Notes: generated from the letters alone by a model not told the origin. A stretch of 64,000 nucleotides of DNA from a bacterium (GCA_014896235.1 JADBKU010000023.1:124001-188000); one strand, 5' to 3'; numbered from the stretch's first letter, positions 55,977 through 63,682 are shown. A program made the numbers and translations.

Positions 55977-56323
55977 ACGCGAAATATCATCGGACACGAG
56001 TGGTCGCGGCGTGGTTAGCGGGCTTCGGCATGGGCATCGCCGTCGGCGGATGCCTGGTCGCGCGTGCGGGCGATACTCTGGTCGCGCCCACCGTCGGCCT
56101 CTGCGACGCGATGGGCCAGTCGGCGGTCGAGATCGTGCATGCGCGCGACGCCGGAATCCCCGCGTCGCGGCTGATCGCGCGGGTCGCGGCGCTCCCGGGC
56201 GTCCCGGAGAACCTGCGCAATTTCAACTATTCCCTGATCGGCACGTTGTACGCATCGACGGCGACGGCCGACGAGGCGCGCGCGAACGTGGTGTCGGCGT
56301 GCCTCAAAGCGAGCGCGCGATGA
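55973..56323 (+). CDS. Small phage protein with N-terminal membrane segment
   Basis: 116 residues. A hydrophobic segment (VAAWLAGFGMGIAVGGCLVA) includes a Cys that could be a weak lipobox; the rest is soluble with a few Cys and a short AAALPGVPENLRNFNYSLIG-like part. Coupled both ways by ATGA. No function recognised. Confidence 0.75.
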   Translation: MNAKYHRTRVVAAWLAGFGMGIAVGGCLVARAGDTLVAPTVGLCDAMGQSAVEIVHARDAGIPASRLIARVAALPGVPENLRNFNYSLIGTLYASTATADEARANVVSACLKASAR

Positions 56324-56784
56324 TTACCGACGACGATCTGATGAGGTTGCGCGAGGCGCTCCGCGTGCCCGTGCGCGAGCCGGTGCTGCGCACATCGCAG
56401 CGCGCCGAGGCCGATCTCGCGCCGCCGCGGGCGATCCTGCGCGTCGTCGGGCGCTTCTATTGCGTCGCGCCGATGGCGCTGATTGCGCGTCCGCGCGACG
56501 CGCATCTGTCGGCCGCGCGGCATCTGGCGATGTACCTGGCGCGGAGAATGACGCTGCGGTCGTTTCCGGCGATCGCGCGCTTTTTCCGGCGCGACCATTC
56601 GACGGTGATTTACGCCTGCAAGCGGATCGAGGCGCGCTGCGCGGCGTCCGCGGTCTTCGCGGGCGCAGTGGAGGAGGTGGCGAAGCATGCAATCGCCGAA
56701 ATCAGGGAGGAGGAGCGAGCAGCCGATGAGGCCAATTGTATCGAGCACGGCGCGGCCCGATGTGCGCGCGACGCCGCTGCCTGA
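56320..56784 (+). CDS. DnaA domain-IV-like DNA-binding protein
   Basis: 154 residues. AARHLAMYLARRMTLRSFPAIARFFRRDHSTVIYACKRIE closely follows the C-terminal DnaA-box-binding domain (the FGRDHSTV segment and flanking helices). There is no AAA+ part. It may bind DnaA-box-like sites to steer replication of the phage, or titrate host DnaA sites. Start overlaps the previous stop (ATGA). Confidence 0.85.
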   Translation: MITDDDLMRLREALRVPVREPVLRTSQRAEADLAPPRAILRVVGRFYCVAPMALIARPRDAHLSAARHLAMYLARRMTLRSFPAIARFFRRDHSTVIYACKRIEARCAASAVFAGAVEEVAKHAIAEIREEERAADEANCIEHGAARCARDAAA

Positions 56785-56938
56785 CGATTATGCGGACAGG
56801 CCGAGCGATTTCGCGCCCTGCGCGCGCTGCGGCGCATGGACGAAACTGGAGCCGCATCGCGCGGCGAACGGCGCGGTCGTCTGGCTGCAGCCGACGCATC
56901 GATGCGCCGACGGCCTGATCACGGAGGCAATCCGATGA
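56726..56938 (+). CDS. Small zinc-finger-like phage protein
   Basis: 70 residues. CARCGAW and a later HRCADG could bind zinc. GGAGGAGG upstream of ATG 56726 favours this start although the frame is open further left. Overlaps the previous gene by 59 nt and gam by 4 nt (ATGA). Role unknown. Confidence 0.65.
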   Translation: MRPIVSSTARPDVRATPLPDDYADRPSDFAPCARCGAWTKLEPHRAANGAVVWLQPTHRCADGLITEAIR

Positions 56939-57459
56939 CGCGGACGAAGACCAAGGCCGAAACGACGCATCGCGACCTCGCCGAGCTTGACGCCGTGCTC
57001 GCGCGCATCGGCGAGCTGCGCCGCGAGCTGGAGAAGCGGCAGGCGGCGATGAACGACGCGATCGCGGAAATCCGCGCCTGCTATCAGCGCGAAGCGGAAC
57101 CAGCGATCGCCGAACTGGGGGTGGCGGAGGAGATGCTGGAGGAGTGGTGCGAGGTGATGCGCGAGGAGCTGACCGACGGCGGCAAGCGCAAGTTCTGCGA
57201 TCTGCCGAGCGGCCGCGTCGGCTGGCGCATGCAACCGCCGAAAGTATCAATCCGCAACCTGCCGCAGACGCTGGCGGCGATCAAAGCGCTGGGCGCGACC
57301 CAGTTCCTGCGCATCGAGGAGTCGATCGACAAAGAGGCGATGCTGGCCGACCCGGAGCAGGCGGCGAAGATTCCGGGCGTCAAGATCAAGAGCGAAGGCG
57401 AGAAATTTTATGCGGAGCCGCGCGCGGAAGCGCTCGGCGGCGCGGAGGCGAGCCGATGA
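56935..57459 (+). CDS. gam: Mu Gam-like host-nuclease inhibitor
   Basis: 174 residues, similar in size to Mu Gam. A long N-terminal coiled coil (LAELDAVLARIGELRRELEKRQAAMNDAIAEI) and the GRVGWRMQPPKVSIRNLPQTLAAIKALGATQFLRIEESIDKEAML block are diagnostic. Binds linear DNA ends like Ku and blocks exonucleases. Confidence 0.93.
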   Translation: MTRTKTKAETTHRDLAELDAVLARIGELRRELEKRQAAMNDAIAEIRACYQREAEPAIAELGVAEEMLEEWCEVMREELTDGGKRKFCDLPSGRVGWRMQPPKVSIRNLPQTLAAIKALGATQFLRIEESIDKEAMLADPEQAAKIPGVKIKSEGEKFYAEPRAEALGGAEASR

Positions 57460-57719
57460 TCGATCCATTCGACGAGGCATTTCATCGGGCGATGGGCGCG
57501 ATTCTGGAGGCCGCGCTGCGGCGCATTCTGAGGTTGTTCGGAATCGGCGCCACGATCGTCGTGTACTGCGGCCGCGAGGCGATCTATGCGGCGAACCTCG
57601 ATCCGCGCTTCGACTCCAACGAACTGCGGCAACTGCAGCATCCGGCGCGTCTGCTCGACACAGGAGAAATCGAGCAGCGCGGCCGCGAGGTCCGCGAGTT
57701 TATCCCGAAGCCGCATTAA
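57456..57719 (+). CDS. Small phage protein, unknown
   Basis: 87 residues, ATGA overlap with gam. An amphipathic helical N-terminus (AFHRAMGAILEAALRRILRLFG) and a later strand IVVYCGREAIYAANL. No family recognised. Next gene has its own AGGAGG 15 bp on. Confidence 0.6.
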   Translation: MIDPFDEAFHRAMGAILEAALRRILRLFGIGATIVVYCGREAIYAANLDPRFDSNELRQLQHPARLLDTGEIEQRGREVREFIPKPH

Positions 57720-57739
57720 ACGAATCAGGAGGAACGACG

Positions 57740-58234
57740 GTGGCGGAAGACAATGCGTATGCGGAAGAAGTCGGCGGCGAAGACGCCGATATCGCGGCGT
57801 TGGCGAACGAAATCGTAAGGCTGCGCGCGGCCGCGGCGCGCGCGCAAGCGGAGGCCGAGCGCGCGGCGCAAAAGGAAAAAGAGGCGGCCGCGCAGCTCAA
57901 GGCGGCGAACGCGCGGCTGCTGGCGGCGCTGCGCGGCCCGCGCAAAACCGCGGGCGTTCCCGAAGGGACGCCGCCTCGGAGCGGCGCGCGATGGCCGCTT
58001 GCTCCGCACGCCACGATGCGCCGGGCGATTCTGCTAGAGCTCCTCGATATGGGCGTCCCGATGACGCCGCCGGAACTGCGCAAGGCGCTCCCTGGGACAA
58101 GCACGGCATCGCTGTACAGCGCGCTGAACGACCTCCGCCGCGACGGCATGATCGAAAAATTGCGCGACGGCTCGTACGTAATCACGGAGGCGCAGCAGGC
58201 CCTGATGCGCGCGGCGGCAAATGGATCTGATTGA
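57740..58234 (+). CDS. Coiled-coil and winged-helix phage protein
   Basis: 164 residues from GTG with AGGAGG. N-terminal long coiled coil (IVRLRAAAARAQAEAERAAQKEKEAAAQLKAANARLL), then a Pro/Arg linker and a winged helix (LLELLDMGVPMTPPELRKALPGTSTASLYSALNDLRRDGMIE). Probably a dimeric DNA-binding protein, perhaps a regulator. Confidence 0.75.
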   Translation: MAEDNAYAEEVGGEDADIAALANEIVRLRAAAARAQAEAERAAQKEKEAAAQLKAANARLLAALRGPRKTAGVPEGTPPRSGARWPLAPHATMRRAILLELLDMGVPMTPPELRKALPGTSTASLYSALNDLRRDGMIEKLRDGSYVITEAQQALMRAAANGSD

Positions 58235-58322
58235 TCTGGCGGTCGCATTCGCAAGCGCGCACGGCGCGGCGCTCCTGGTGCTGGCGGCGTTCCTGTTCGG
58301 CCTGATGCTCGGCCGGGACTGA
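58221..58322 (+). CDS. 33-residue single-membrane-span peptide
   Basis: ATG 58221 inside the end of the previous gene. MDLIDLAVAFASAHGAALL then a hydrophobic stretch and GLMLGRD. One TM helix with small soluble ends. It overlaps its neighbour by 14 nt. Could be a small modulator; it may also be spurious. Confidence 0.45.
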   Translation: MDLIDLAVAFASAHGAALLVLAAFLFGLMLGRD

Positions 58323-58330
58323 GAGGCGCG

Positions 58331-58780
58331 ATGCGACGCTGGGCTCCGCCGAAACCGAAATCGCCGCAGATCGAGCTGCGGCTGGCCGAGCGCGGCCGCT
58401 TCACAGCGCCGGTCAAGCTCGCGACGGATACGTCGCGCGATGCGGCAGGATCGGTCGGGGTCGCGCGCGGCGGCGATCTGCCGGCGGCGGTCGGCGGTCT
58501 GGCGCAGGCGATGGTGGGCGTCCTGGAGCGGCACAAAAAGACGGTCGCGCTGGGCGGCGTGATGCTGGCGTTGCAGGTGCGGGGCGACGTGTTCGCGTGG
58601 CTGCGGGCGCATCCGGAGGGCGCCACGGCCGACGAGATCGCGGCGGCGCTGAACCGCTCGATCCTGACGATCCGGCCGCGCGTCTCGGAGCTGAATCGGA
58701 TGGGGAAAATCGCCGACTCGGGCGTCCGGCGCAAAAATGCGAGCGGCCGGAACGCGATCGTATGGAGAATCAACGAATGA
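58331..58780 (+). CDS. Winged-helix phage protein
   Basis: 149 residues. C-terminal winged helix (FAWLRAHPEGATADEIAAALNRSILTIRPRVSELNRMGKI) and an Arg-rich N-terminus. Second winged-helix protein in this cluster. Coupled as ATGA to the next gene. Function unknown. Confidence 0.75.
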   Translation: MRRWAPPKPKSPQIELRLAERGRFTAPVKLATDTSRDAAGSVGVARGGDLPAAVGGLAQAMVGVLERHKKTVALGGVMLALQVRGDVFAWLRAHPEGATADEIAAALNRSILTIRPRVSELNRMGKIADSGVRRKNASGRNAIVWRINE

Positions 58781-59025
58781 GCGCCGGTAGGATTTGCATT
58801 ATCTGCGGCCTGGAATGGGCGCCCGACGACGCGGATACGGACGCGGTCGGCCCGGCGTGCAAAGCGGAATACGCGCAATACGTCGCCGCATACAAGCCGC
58901 GGATCCGCCGCGTCGCGCAGGCCGATCACGACGGGCGCGCGCTGCCCGACGCGTTGGTTCCGACGCAGCCGATGACGATTTTGCAGTGGGCGTCGCATCG
59001 GCGCGTCCAAGGGCGATGGCCATGA
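58777..59025 (+). CDS. Small zinc-finger-like phage protein
   Basis: 82 residues. RICIICGLEWAPDD and GPACKAE hold Cys pairs. Unknown function; ATGA couplings on both sides. Confidence 0.65.
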   Translation: MSAGRICIICGLEWAPDDADTDAVGPACKAEYAQYVAAYKPRIRRVAQADHDGRALPDALVPTQPMTILQWASHRRVQGRWP

Positions 59026-59516
59026 AATATTACGACGAGGTCAAGCGGCGGCGGGAGTTGGCGAAGCTGCACGTCGCGAAAAAACAGCTCGGAATCGACG
59101 ACGAGGCGTGGCGCATGATCTGTCTGCGCGTGACCGACGGCAAGTGCGATTCGAGCGCCGCGATGACGGCCGCGATGCGCCAGGCGCTCCTTGAAGAGCT
59201 GCGCGCCAAGGGGTTCGCCGCGCAGCCGGGGACGGGCGCGGCGACGCGGAAATTCCGGGGCGCGCAGGATGCGACGGCGCGGAAAATCCGCGCCTGCTGG
59301 CTCGACCTCAAAAACGCGGGCGCGCTTTCCGACGCGTCGGAGGCCGCGCTGATGAAATTCGTGGAGCATCGCACGGGCAAGCAGGCGCTCCAGTTTCTGA
59401 CGGTGGACGAGGCGATTGCGGTGATCGAGGCGCTCAAACAGTGGCATCGCCGCGTGACGCGGAACGTCCGCGCGGCGCGCATGGGAGGGGATGATGGAAC
59501 TGTATCCGGAGACTAA
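59022..59516 (+). CDS. gemA: Mu gp16/GemA-like regulatory protein
   Basis: 164 residues. ELAKLHVAKKQLGIDDEAWRMICLRVTDGK..SS and HRTGKQALQFLTVDEAIAVIEALKQWHRR match the GemA/DUF1018 family. In Mu, GemA modulates host supercoiling or gene expression. Overlaps next gene. Confidence 0.9.
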   Translation: MKYYDEVKRRRELAKLHVAKKQLGIDDEAWRMICLRVTDGKCDSSAAMTAAMRQALLEELRAKGFAAQPGTGAATRKFRGAQDATARKIRACWLDLKNAGALSDASEAALMKFVEHRTGKQALQFLTVDEAIAVIEALKQWHRRVTRNVRAARMGGDDGTVSGD

Positions 59517-59973
59517 GGGCTGGGCGTCGATGCTCGCGCCCGAAATCATGACCGCCGCGCAATGGGCCGACGCGTATCGGAGCCGCGCGCGCAGCGGCGA
59601 ACAGCGCCTGATGCTGGCGGTGCTGGAAGACGCGGTCAGCGATCTGATGGGCGCGCCGGTTCGGGAAGGCGGCGATTCAGGCGAGCGGCGCAACCGCAGG
59701 CGCATGCGGCGCGCGGCGGACGCGGAACGGTGGATTTTCGGCGAGCCGGGCGACGAGGCGGTCCGTTTCGAGGACTGCTGCGACGCGCTGGAAATCGATC
59801 CGGATTATCTGCGCCTACGGTTGCGGCGCGCGATGGCGGCGCAAGCGCCCCGTCGCGCCGAAATCGTTCGCGAGTTGAGCGGCGTCCGCAAAACCGGCGT
59901 TCCCCGCGCCGGTATTCAGCCAAGCCCGGCGCGCGCGCGCCGCTTCCATCATCGGATTGCGGCGCGTGGCTGA
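59494..59973 (+). CDS. Phage protein, possible regulator
   Basis: 159 residues. WIFGEPGDEAVRFEDCCDALEIDPDYLRLRLRRAMA recurs in a family of Mu-like phage proteins located before mor; it looks like a short helical DNA-binding protein. The neighbouring ATG 59491 is the alternative start; 59494 has better spacing from GGGAGG. No defined function. Confidence 0.65.
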   Translation: MELYPETKGWASMLAPEIMTAAQWADAYRSRARSGEQRLMLAVLEDAVSDLMGAPVREGGDSGERRNRRRMRRAADAERWIFGEPGDEAVRFEDCCDALEIDPDYLRLRLRRAMAAQAPRRAEIVRELSGVRKTGVPRAGIQPSPARARRFHHRIAARG

Positions 59974-60367
59974 GCGGCTGACAATCGAGCTGATCGCGGC
60001 CGAGCTGGGCGCCGACCTGGCCGCGCGCCTGAGCCGCGCTTTCGCCGGGACGGCAGTCTATATTCCCGAGCGGCTGCCCGAGGACGGCTCGCATATTCTC
60101 GTCCGGATGCTCGGCCGGGGCGATGCGGAGCGCCTCAGTGGCGCCTTCGGCGGCGAGCGGCTGGACGTGCCGATGGGCGCGAACCGCGGCCGCAAGCGCC
60201 GCGAGCAAATCCTGAAGCTCCGCGCCGAGGGGATGATCTGCTCGGCGATCGCGCGCGAGGTCGGCGTGACCGAGCGTTACGTCTACGATATTCTGGCCGA
60301 AGCCGAGGCGCGCGCCCGCGCAAATCAGCCCGGCCTCTTCTCTCTCGATCCTGAGCGCCTGAAATAG
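59966..60367 (+). CDS. mor: Mor-family middle-operon activator
   Basis: 133 residues. LIAAELGADLAARLSRAFAGTAVYIPERLPEDG is the Mor dimerisation core, and REQILKLRAEGMICSAIAREVGVTERYVYDILAE the HTH. Switches on the middle/late genes that follow. GTG start chosen; a TTG at 59957 is possible. Confidence 0.88.
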   Translation: MAERLTIELIAAELGADLAARLSRAFAGTAVYIPERLPEDGSHILVRMLGRGDAERLSGAFGGERLDVPMGANRGRKRREQILKLRAEGMICSAIAREVGVTERYVYDILAEAEARARANQPGLFSLDPERLK

Positions 60368-60411
60368 GTTCAGTTTTCCGGCCGTCTCGCGCCGTCCGAT
60401 AAATTCGCGGC

Positions 60412-60927
60412 GTGGCGGATGCTGCGGCTCATTATCCCGTCGAGTTTCTTGCGGCCGTGGCGCGCGTGCTGCGCGACGAAGGCGGCTACGTCAATAATCC
60501 CGACGATCCCGGCGGCGAGACCAACTACGGCATCAGCAAGCGTTCATATCCCGATCTCGACATCGCGCATCTGACGCGCGAGCAGGCGATCGAGATTTAT
60601 TTCCGCGACTGGTGGCGGAAATTCCGCTTCGGCGAGTTGCCGTCCGGCATCGCGGCCAAGGCGTTTGACCTGGCCGTGAACATGGGCGCGGGCGCCGCCG
60701 TGCGCTGCCTGCAGCGGGCGCTCCGCGCGTGCGGCCGGCTTGTCGCCGAGGACGGAGTGATTGGCGACGCGACGATCGTGGCGGCGCTGGATTGCGCGCC
60801 GGCGGCGCTGATGGCGGCGCTGCGCAGCGAGGCGGCGGGTTATTACCGCGCGCTCGCCACGGCTGCACGCCTCGAGGGCCGCAACGATGAGTTTCTGCGC
60901 GGATGGCTGAATCGTGCGTACGAGTAG
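60412..60927 (+). CDS. Endolysin, glycoside hydrolase family 108
   Basis: 171 residues from GTG. EGGYVNNPDDPGGETNYGIS carries the catalytic Glu of GH108 lysozymes, and LQRALRACGRLVAEDGVIGDATIVAAL is the PG_binding_3 domain. No signal peptide, so a holin would be needed for export. First gene of the lysis block. Confidence 0.92.
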   Translation: MADAAAHYPVEFLAAVARVLRDEGGYVNNPDDPGGETNYGISKRSYPDLDIAHLTREQAIEIYFRDWWRKFRFGELPSGIAAKAFDLAVNMGAGAAVRCLQRALRACGRLVAEDGVIGDATIVAALDCAPAALMAALRSEAAGYYRALATAARLEGRNDEFLRGWLNRAYE

Positions 60928-60948
60928 GGGGCGCCGTGGTTTTATGCG

Positions 60949-61022
60949 TGCGGGGATGGAGCAACGGAGGCTCGCCAGCCTCATAAGCTGGAAATCGGCG
61001 AGTTCGACTCTCGCTCCCGCAA
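60949..61022 (+). tRNA. tRNA-like gene with CAT anticodon (Met or Ile2), possibly real phage tRNA
   Basis: All four arms fold: acceptor 60949-60955 with 61015-61021 (six Watson-Crick pairs and one G-U), D stem GAGC/GCTC (60959-60962, 60970-60973), anticodon stem CCAGC/GCTGG around loop CTCATAA (anticodon 60982-60984), T arm GCGAG-TTCGACT-CTCGC (60998-61014). No CCA is encoded. The anticodon stem lacks the three G-C pairs of initiators, so elongator Met or Ile2 is more likely. The 8-9 and variable regions have one extra base each, and the D loop is short. Overlaps the coding start of the next lipoprotein gene. Confidence 0.75.
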
Positions 61023-61303
61023 TCCTGCTGCTGGCGCTCGCGGCCGGCTGCACGCCGGTCCATTCGCAGTGCGTGGCAATGGATGCGCGCGTCGGCGGCG
61101 GATGGGCCTGCGCGTACGACGTCGCGACATCGCGAGCGCCCTGGGCCGTGCAGCATCGGTTCACCGCCGCGCTGCCGGCGAACCCGCGCGCCCAGTTCAC
61201 GGTCGAAGACGAGGCGAGCGCAGCGTCGCAGATCGAAGCGGCTGCCGGACCGCTCGGCGACGCCGCGAAGATCGTGCAGCCGACCTTGGGAGTGACGCCG
61301 TGA
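60956..61303 (+). CDS. Phage lipoprotein, possible spanin-like or lysis-linked protein
   Basis: 115 residues with a lipobox (LLLALAAGC). The only ATG/GTG starts ahead of the lipobox are 60914, 60944 and 60956; the last two fall in or beside the tRNA-like gene, so the N-terminus of the signal peptide is encoded by tRNA sequence. If the tRNA is real, translation start is uncertain. The mature part has 3 Cys and no clear motif. Confidence 0.55.
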   Translation: MEQRRLASLISWKSASSTLAPAILLLALAAGCTPVHSQCVAMDARVGGGWACAYDVATSRAPWAVQHRFTAALPANPRAQFTVEDEASAASQIEAAAGPLGDAAKIVQPTLGVTP

Positions 61304-61878
61304 TGCGCATTCTAATCGTCGCATTGATTCTGCTCGCCGCGCCGCGCGTCCAGGCGCAGGCGTTTGATCCGGGCGCGTCCGCGGCGCCGCTGACGACGCT
61401 CGCGCCCGAGCGCTGGTATTGGGGAGCCTATTCGCCGGATCGAACGAAGGAGATTTGGGTCGGCCCGTACGGATCGCTGGCGAACTGCCGCGACATGCTC
61501 GGCAGCGCGACCTACGCGCATCCGTTCGCCTGCCATGTCGACGGCCCAAATCCGCCGTCGAACTGCCGAATCATCGGCAACGGCTTCGCCTATCCGGCCC
61601 ATTGGGGGTTTCCGGTTCCGGCGGACCGGATGATGGTCTCGTACGACTGCGTGAAATTGCCGCGCGCCGGCGCGAACGCGCGGCGCTGGGGCTGGTATTT
61701 CCTTTCGGGCGCGAACTCCTCGGACGTGGAGCTGAAGATGTGCGTGGACGGCAATTATCGCAAGGCGCTCAAGGCGGCGCGCGCCAAGGGCTCGACCGCA
61801 TGGATCGCCCATTACAGCGACTGGCGGTGTCCCGGATGGCCCTGCTTCAGCGTGGGCGTCGATACGGCGTGCGAATGA
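61303..61878 (+). CDS. Secreted phage protein, unknown
   Basis: 191 residues with a signal peptide (MRILIVALILLAAPRVQA-Q). The mature part is rich in Trp, Tyr, Gly and Cys (at least 7 Cys), suggesting disulfides. WIAHYSDWRCPGWPCFSVGVDTAC ends it. It overlaps the lipoprotein stop by 1 nt. An exported cargo protein of unknown role. Confidence 0.65.
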   Translation: MRILIVALILLAAPRVQAQAFDPGASAAPLTTLAPERWYWGAYSPDRTKEIWVGPYGSLANCRDMLGSATYAHPFACHVDGPNPPSNCRIIGNGFAYPAHWGFPVPADRMMVSYDCVKLPRAGANARRWGWYFLSGANSSDVELKMCVDGNYRKALKAARAKGSTAWIAHYSDWRCPGWPCFSVGVDTACE

Positions 61879-61887
61879 GGAACGGCG

Positions 61888-62463
61888 ATGCATGACGCGC
61901 CGCTTTATCTCGGCTTTTCGCGCTCGACGGGCGGCTTCTTTTCGCGCGCGCTCGGCTGGGCGATTCGGCGCTTCACCGGCGGCGCCGTAAATCACGCGTT
62001 TTTCCTCTATTGGTCTGAGGTCGCGGGGTGTTGGATGACGCTGGGCGCGAACGCCAACGGCCTGACCGAAATTCCACTCGACAAATTCCTCGCGTCGCGC
62101 GCGATCGTCGATCTGTGGGCGCCGCGAATCGGCACGTTCAAAACCGGCGTCCGGGCGCTGCACGACAAGATCGGGATCGGCTACGACTTCGTCGGGCTGA
62201 TTGATATGGGGCCGGTGGAGCTGTTGCGGCGCCTCGGCGTCGCGCATCCGGTCAACTGGATCGACGACCATCACGCGCTTTTCTGCAGCGAGTATTGCGC
62301 GATGGTCATCATGAGGTCGGCGCTGAGCCCAGCCGCGAACGACCTGAAAATCAAAATCGGGCAGATGCGCGCGAACACGATCGATCCGGCGGCGCTCGAC
62401 GCGATGATCGCTGAATCGCACGCGTTCACGCATTACACGCTCGCGGAGGCGGTCAAGCGATGA
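61888..62463 (+). CDS. Permuted papain-like (YiiX/NlpC-type) protein
   Basis: 191 residues. NHAFFLYW supplies an early His and FCSEYCAMVIM a later Cys, the reverse order of normal NlpC/P60 proteins, as in YiiX-type permuted papain-like enzymes. It could cleave peptide or lipid-amide bonds at the envelope. No signal peptide. Overlaps the next gene as ATGA. Confidence 0.75.
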   Translation: MHDAPLYLGFSRSTGGFFSRALGWAIRRFTGGAVNHAFFLYWSEVAGCWMTLGANANGLTEIPLDKFLASRAIVDLWAPRIGTFKTGVRALHDKIGIGYDFVGLIDMGPVELLRRLGVAHPVNWIDDHHALFCSEYCAMVIMRSALSPAANDLKIKIGQMRANTIDPAALDAMIAESHAFTHYTLAEAVKR

Positions 62464-62723
62464 ATCCGAAGCTGCAATGGGCGATCCATGCCGCGCTGGC
62501 GGTCCTGGGCGGCTTCGTCGCGACCGGCGCGATTTTCGACCCGGCGATCGTGCCGCCGCATCTCCAGCACTACGTGATCGTGCTGCTGCCGGTGCTGTTT
62601 TATCTGGGCGGCGTGCGGATGCCGACGCCGGGGAGCGCGGCGATTCCGGCGCCTGCGCCGCAGGCGCATCGCACGGACGGGAAGGTCGTCGATGAGAAGC
62701 GTCATTCGATCGATCTGGATTAG
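62460..62723 (+). CDS. Holin-like membrane protein
   Basis: 87 residues with two TM helices (LQWAIHAALAVLGGFVATGAIF; HYVIVLLPVLFYLGGV), short N-terminus and charged tail, the layout of small phage holins. Lies after the endolysin in the lysis block. Overlaps the next lipoprotein by 32 nt. Confidence 0.7.
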   Translation: MNPKLQWAIHAALAVLGGFVATGAIFDPAIVPPHLQHYVIVLLPVLFYLGGVRMPTPGSAAIPAPAPQAHRTDGKVVDEKRHSIDLD

Positions 62724-62985
62724 CCTCGTGGCGATGCTGCTCGCCGGATGCGCGCCGTCGGTGTTCTCGATCAAGGGAGTCCCGTCCGCGCCGCTCCAGC
62801 CGATCGCGCAACCGGCGCCGTGCGCCGCGGCCGCGCCGATCGCGCATCCGCATCTCGCGCCGATCCATTTCGACGATTCGCGCACGTCCAACTGCCCACG
62901 CGAATTTTCGGCCTGCTTCAAGCGGGCCGATTGGCATCAGCTTCTCGGCGATCTCGCCGAGCTGAAAAAGGAGTCCGGCCGATGA
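62692..62985 (+). CDS. Phage lipoprotein, Rz1-like
   Basis: 97 residues. Signal and lipobox MRSVIRSIWISLVAMLLAGC, then a Pro-rich, short mature domain (SVFSIKGVPSAPLQPIAQPAPC), similar in character to Rz1 outer-membrane spanins. It is partly nested in the holin gene, as in many lysis cassettes. A partner Rz is not clear here. Confidence 0.6.
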   Translation: MRSVIRSIWISLVAMLLAGCAPSVFSIKGVPSAPLQPIAQPAPCAAAAPIAHPHLAPIHFDDSRTSNCPREFSACFKRADWHQLLGDLAELKKESGR

Positions 62986-63287
62986 GTGAACCAACAAAAG
63001 GGCGCATCGTTCATTTCGTCGGGCACGGTGCAGATCCGGTGCATTGTGCGGCGATGGTGGTGCGCGTCTGGGGAACAGGACCCGATGCCTGCGTCAACCT
63101 GTGCGTGTTCCGCGACGGAACGAACGATCGAAATATCGTGATGCCGCCGGGCCATGAGAATGACATGGTTTTTTGGGCGACGAGCGTCGTGCGCTCCGAC
63201 GAGGACCAAGCGAAACCCTACTCATGGCATTTTGCCAATGAATGTAAAAGCGGCGTCTGAAACCGCCGAGCTGAAAAAGGAGTCCGG
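62955..63287. repeat. 24-bp direct repeat flanking a 92-aa gene
   Basis: The 24-bp sequence at 62955-62978 (begins CGCCGAGCTG, ends AGTCCGG, and contains the ribosome site AAAAAGGAG) recurs identically at 63264-63287, just before the next gene's ATG. It flanks the 92-residue gene exactly, as if that gene was inserted or arose by duplication. Confidence 0.8.
62982..63260 (+). CDS. Phage protein, GRIVHFVG family
   Basis: 92 residues. GRIVHFVG..CAAMVVRVWGTG..CVNLCVFRDG matches a widespread small phage protein of unknown function. Overlaps the lipoprotein by ATGA. It has a more even base composition than neighbours and is flanked by the 24-bp repeat. Confidence 0.7.
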   Translation: MSEPTKGRIVHFVGHGADPVHCAAMVVRVWGTGPDACVNLCVFRDGTNDRNIVMPPGHENDMVFWATSVVRSDEDQAKPYSWHFANECKSGV

Positions 63288-63290
63288 AAG

Positions 63291-63641
63291 ATGAGTTTGC
63301 TAAGCGCATTGATCGCCGACGGCAAAGCGGCCGCGATGTCCGCCGAACATTTCCTGGGCGGCGTCGAAAGCGAAGTGGCGGAGACGGTCGCGCCGATGAT
63401 CGCGCATGTGCGGAGCGCCTTCGTCGACGAGCTCGGCTATCTGAGCAAGCAGGCGTGGACGGCCGTGAAGGCGCTCGTCGCTGCCTCGATCGAGAAAAAC
63501 GCGGCCGCGCATCCGAACGATCCCGTCGGCCTGATTCGCGCCGTTTTCGACGACGTCGCGGCGCAGACGCCGTCGATCGCGGCCGCCGGCGCGTCGCTCG
63601 CGCTCCACGGCGTCGTCACCGCGATGGTCGCGGCGCTCTAA
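63291..63641 (+). CDS. Phage protein, unknown
   Basis: 116 residues. Mostly helical, Ala-rich (VAETVAPMIAHVRSAFVDELGYLS; AAAHPNDPVGLIRAVFDDVA). Its ribosome site AAAAAGGAG is part of the 24-bp repeat. No function recognised. Confidence 0.65.
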   Translation: MSLLSALIADGKAAAMSAEHFLGGVESEVAETVAPMIAHVRSAFVDELGYLSKQAWTAVKALVAASIEKNAAAHPNDPVGLIRAVFDDVAAQTPSIAAAGASLALHGVVTAMVAAL

Positions 63642-63682
63642 GCTTCAGCGGCAGGCGCGGCGGCGCGCGGAGTTCGGTTCGC

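Noticed and set aside
60914-60955. Earlier start codons (60914, 60944) for the phage lipoprotein
   Set aside because: 60914 lies inside the endolysin gene and gives an Arg-rich, non-signal leader; 60944 remains possible but 60956 gives the shortest leader before the hydrophobic core.
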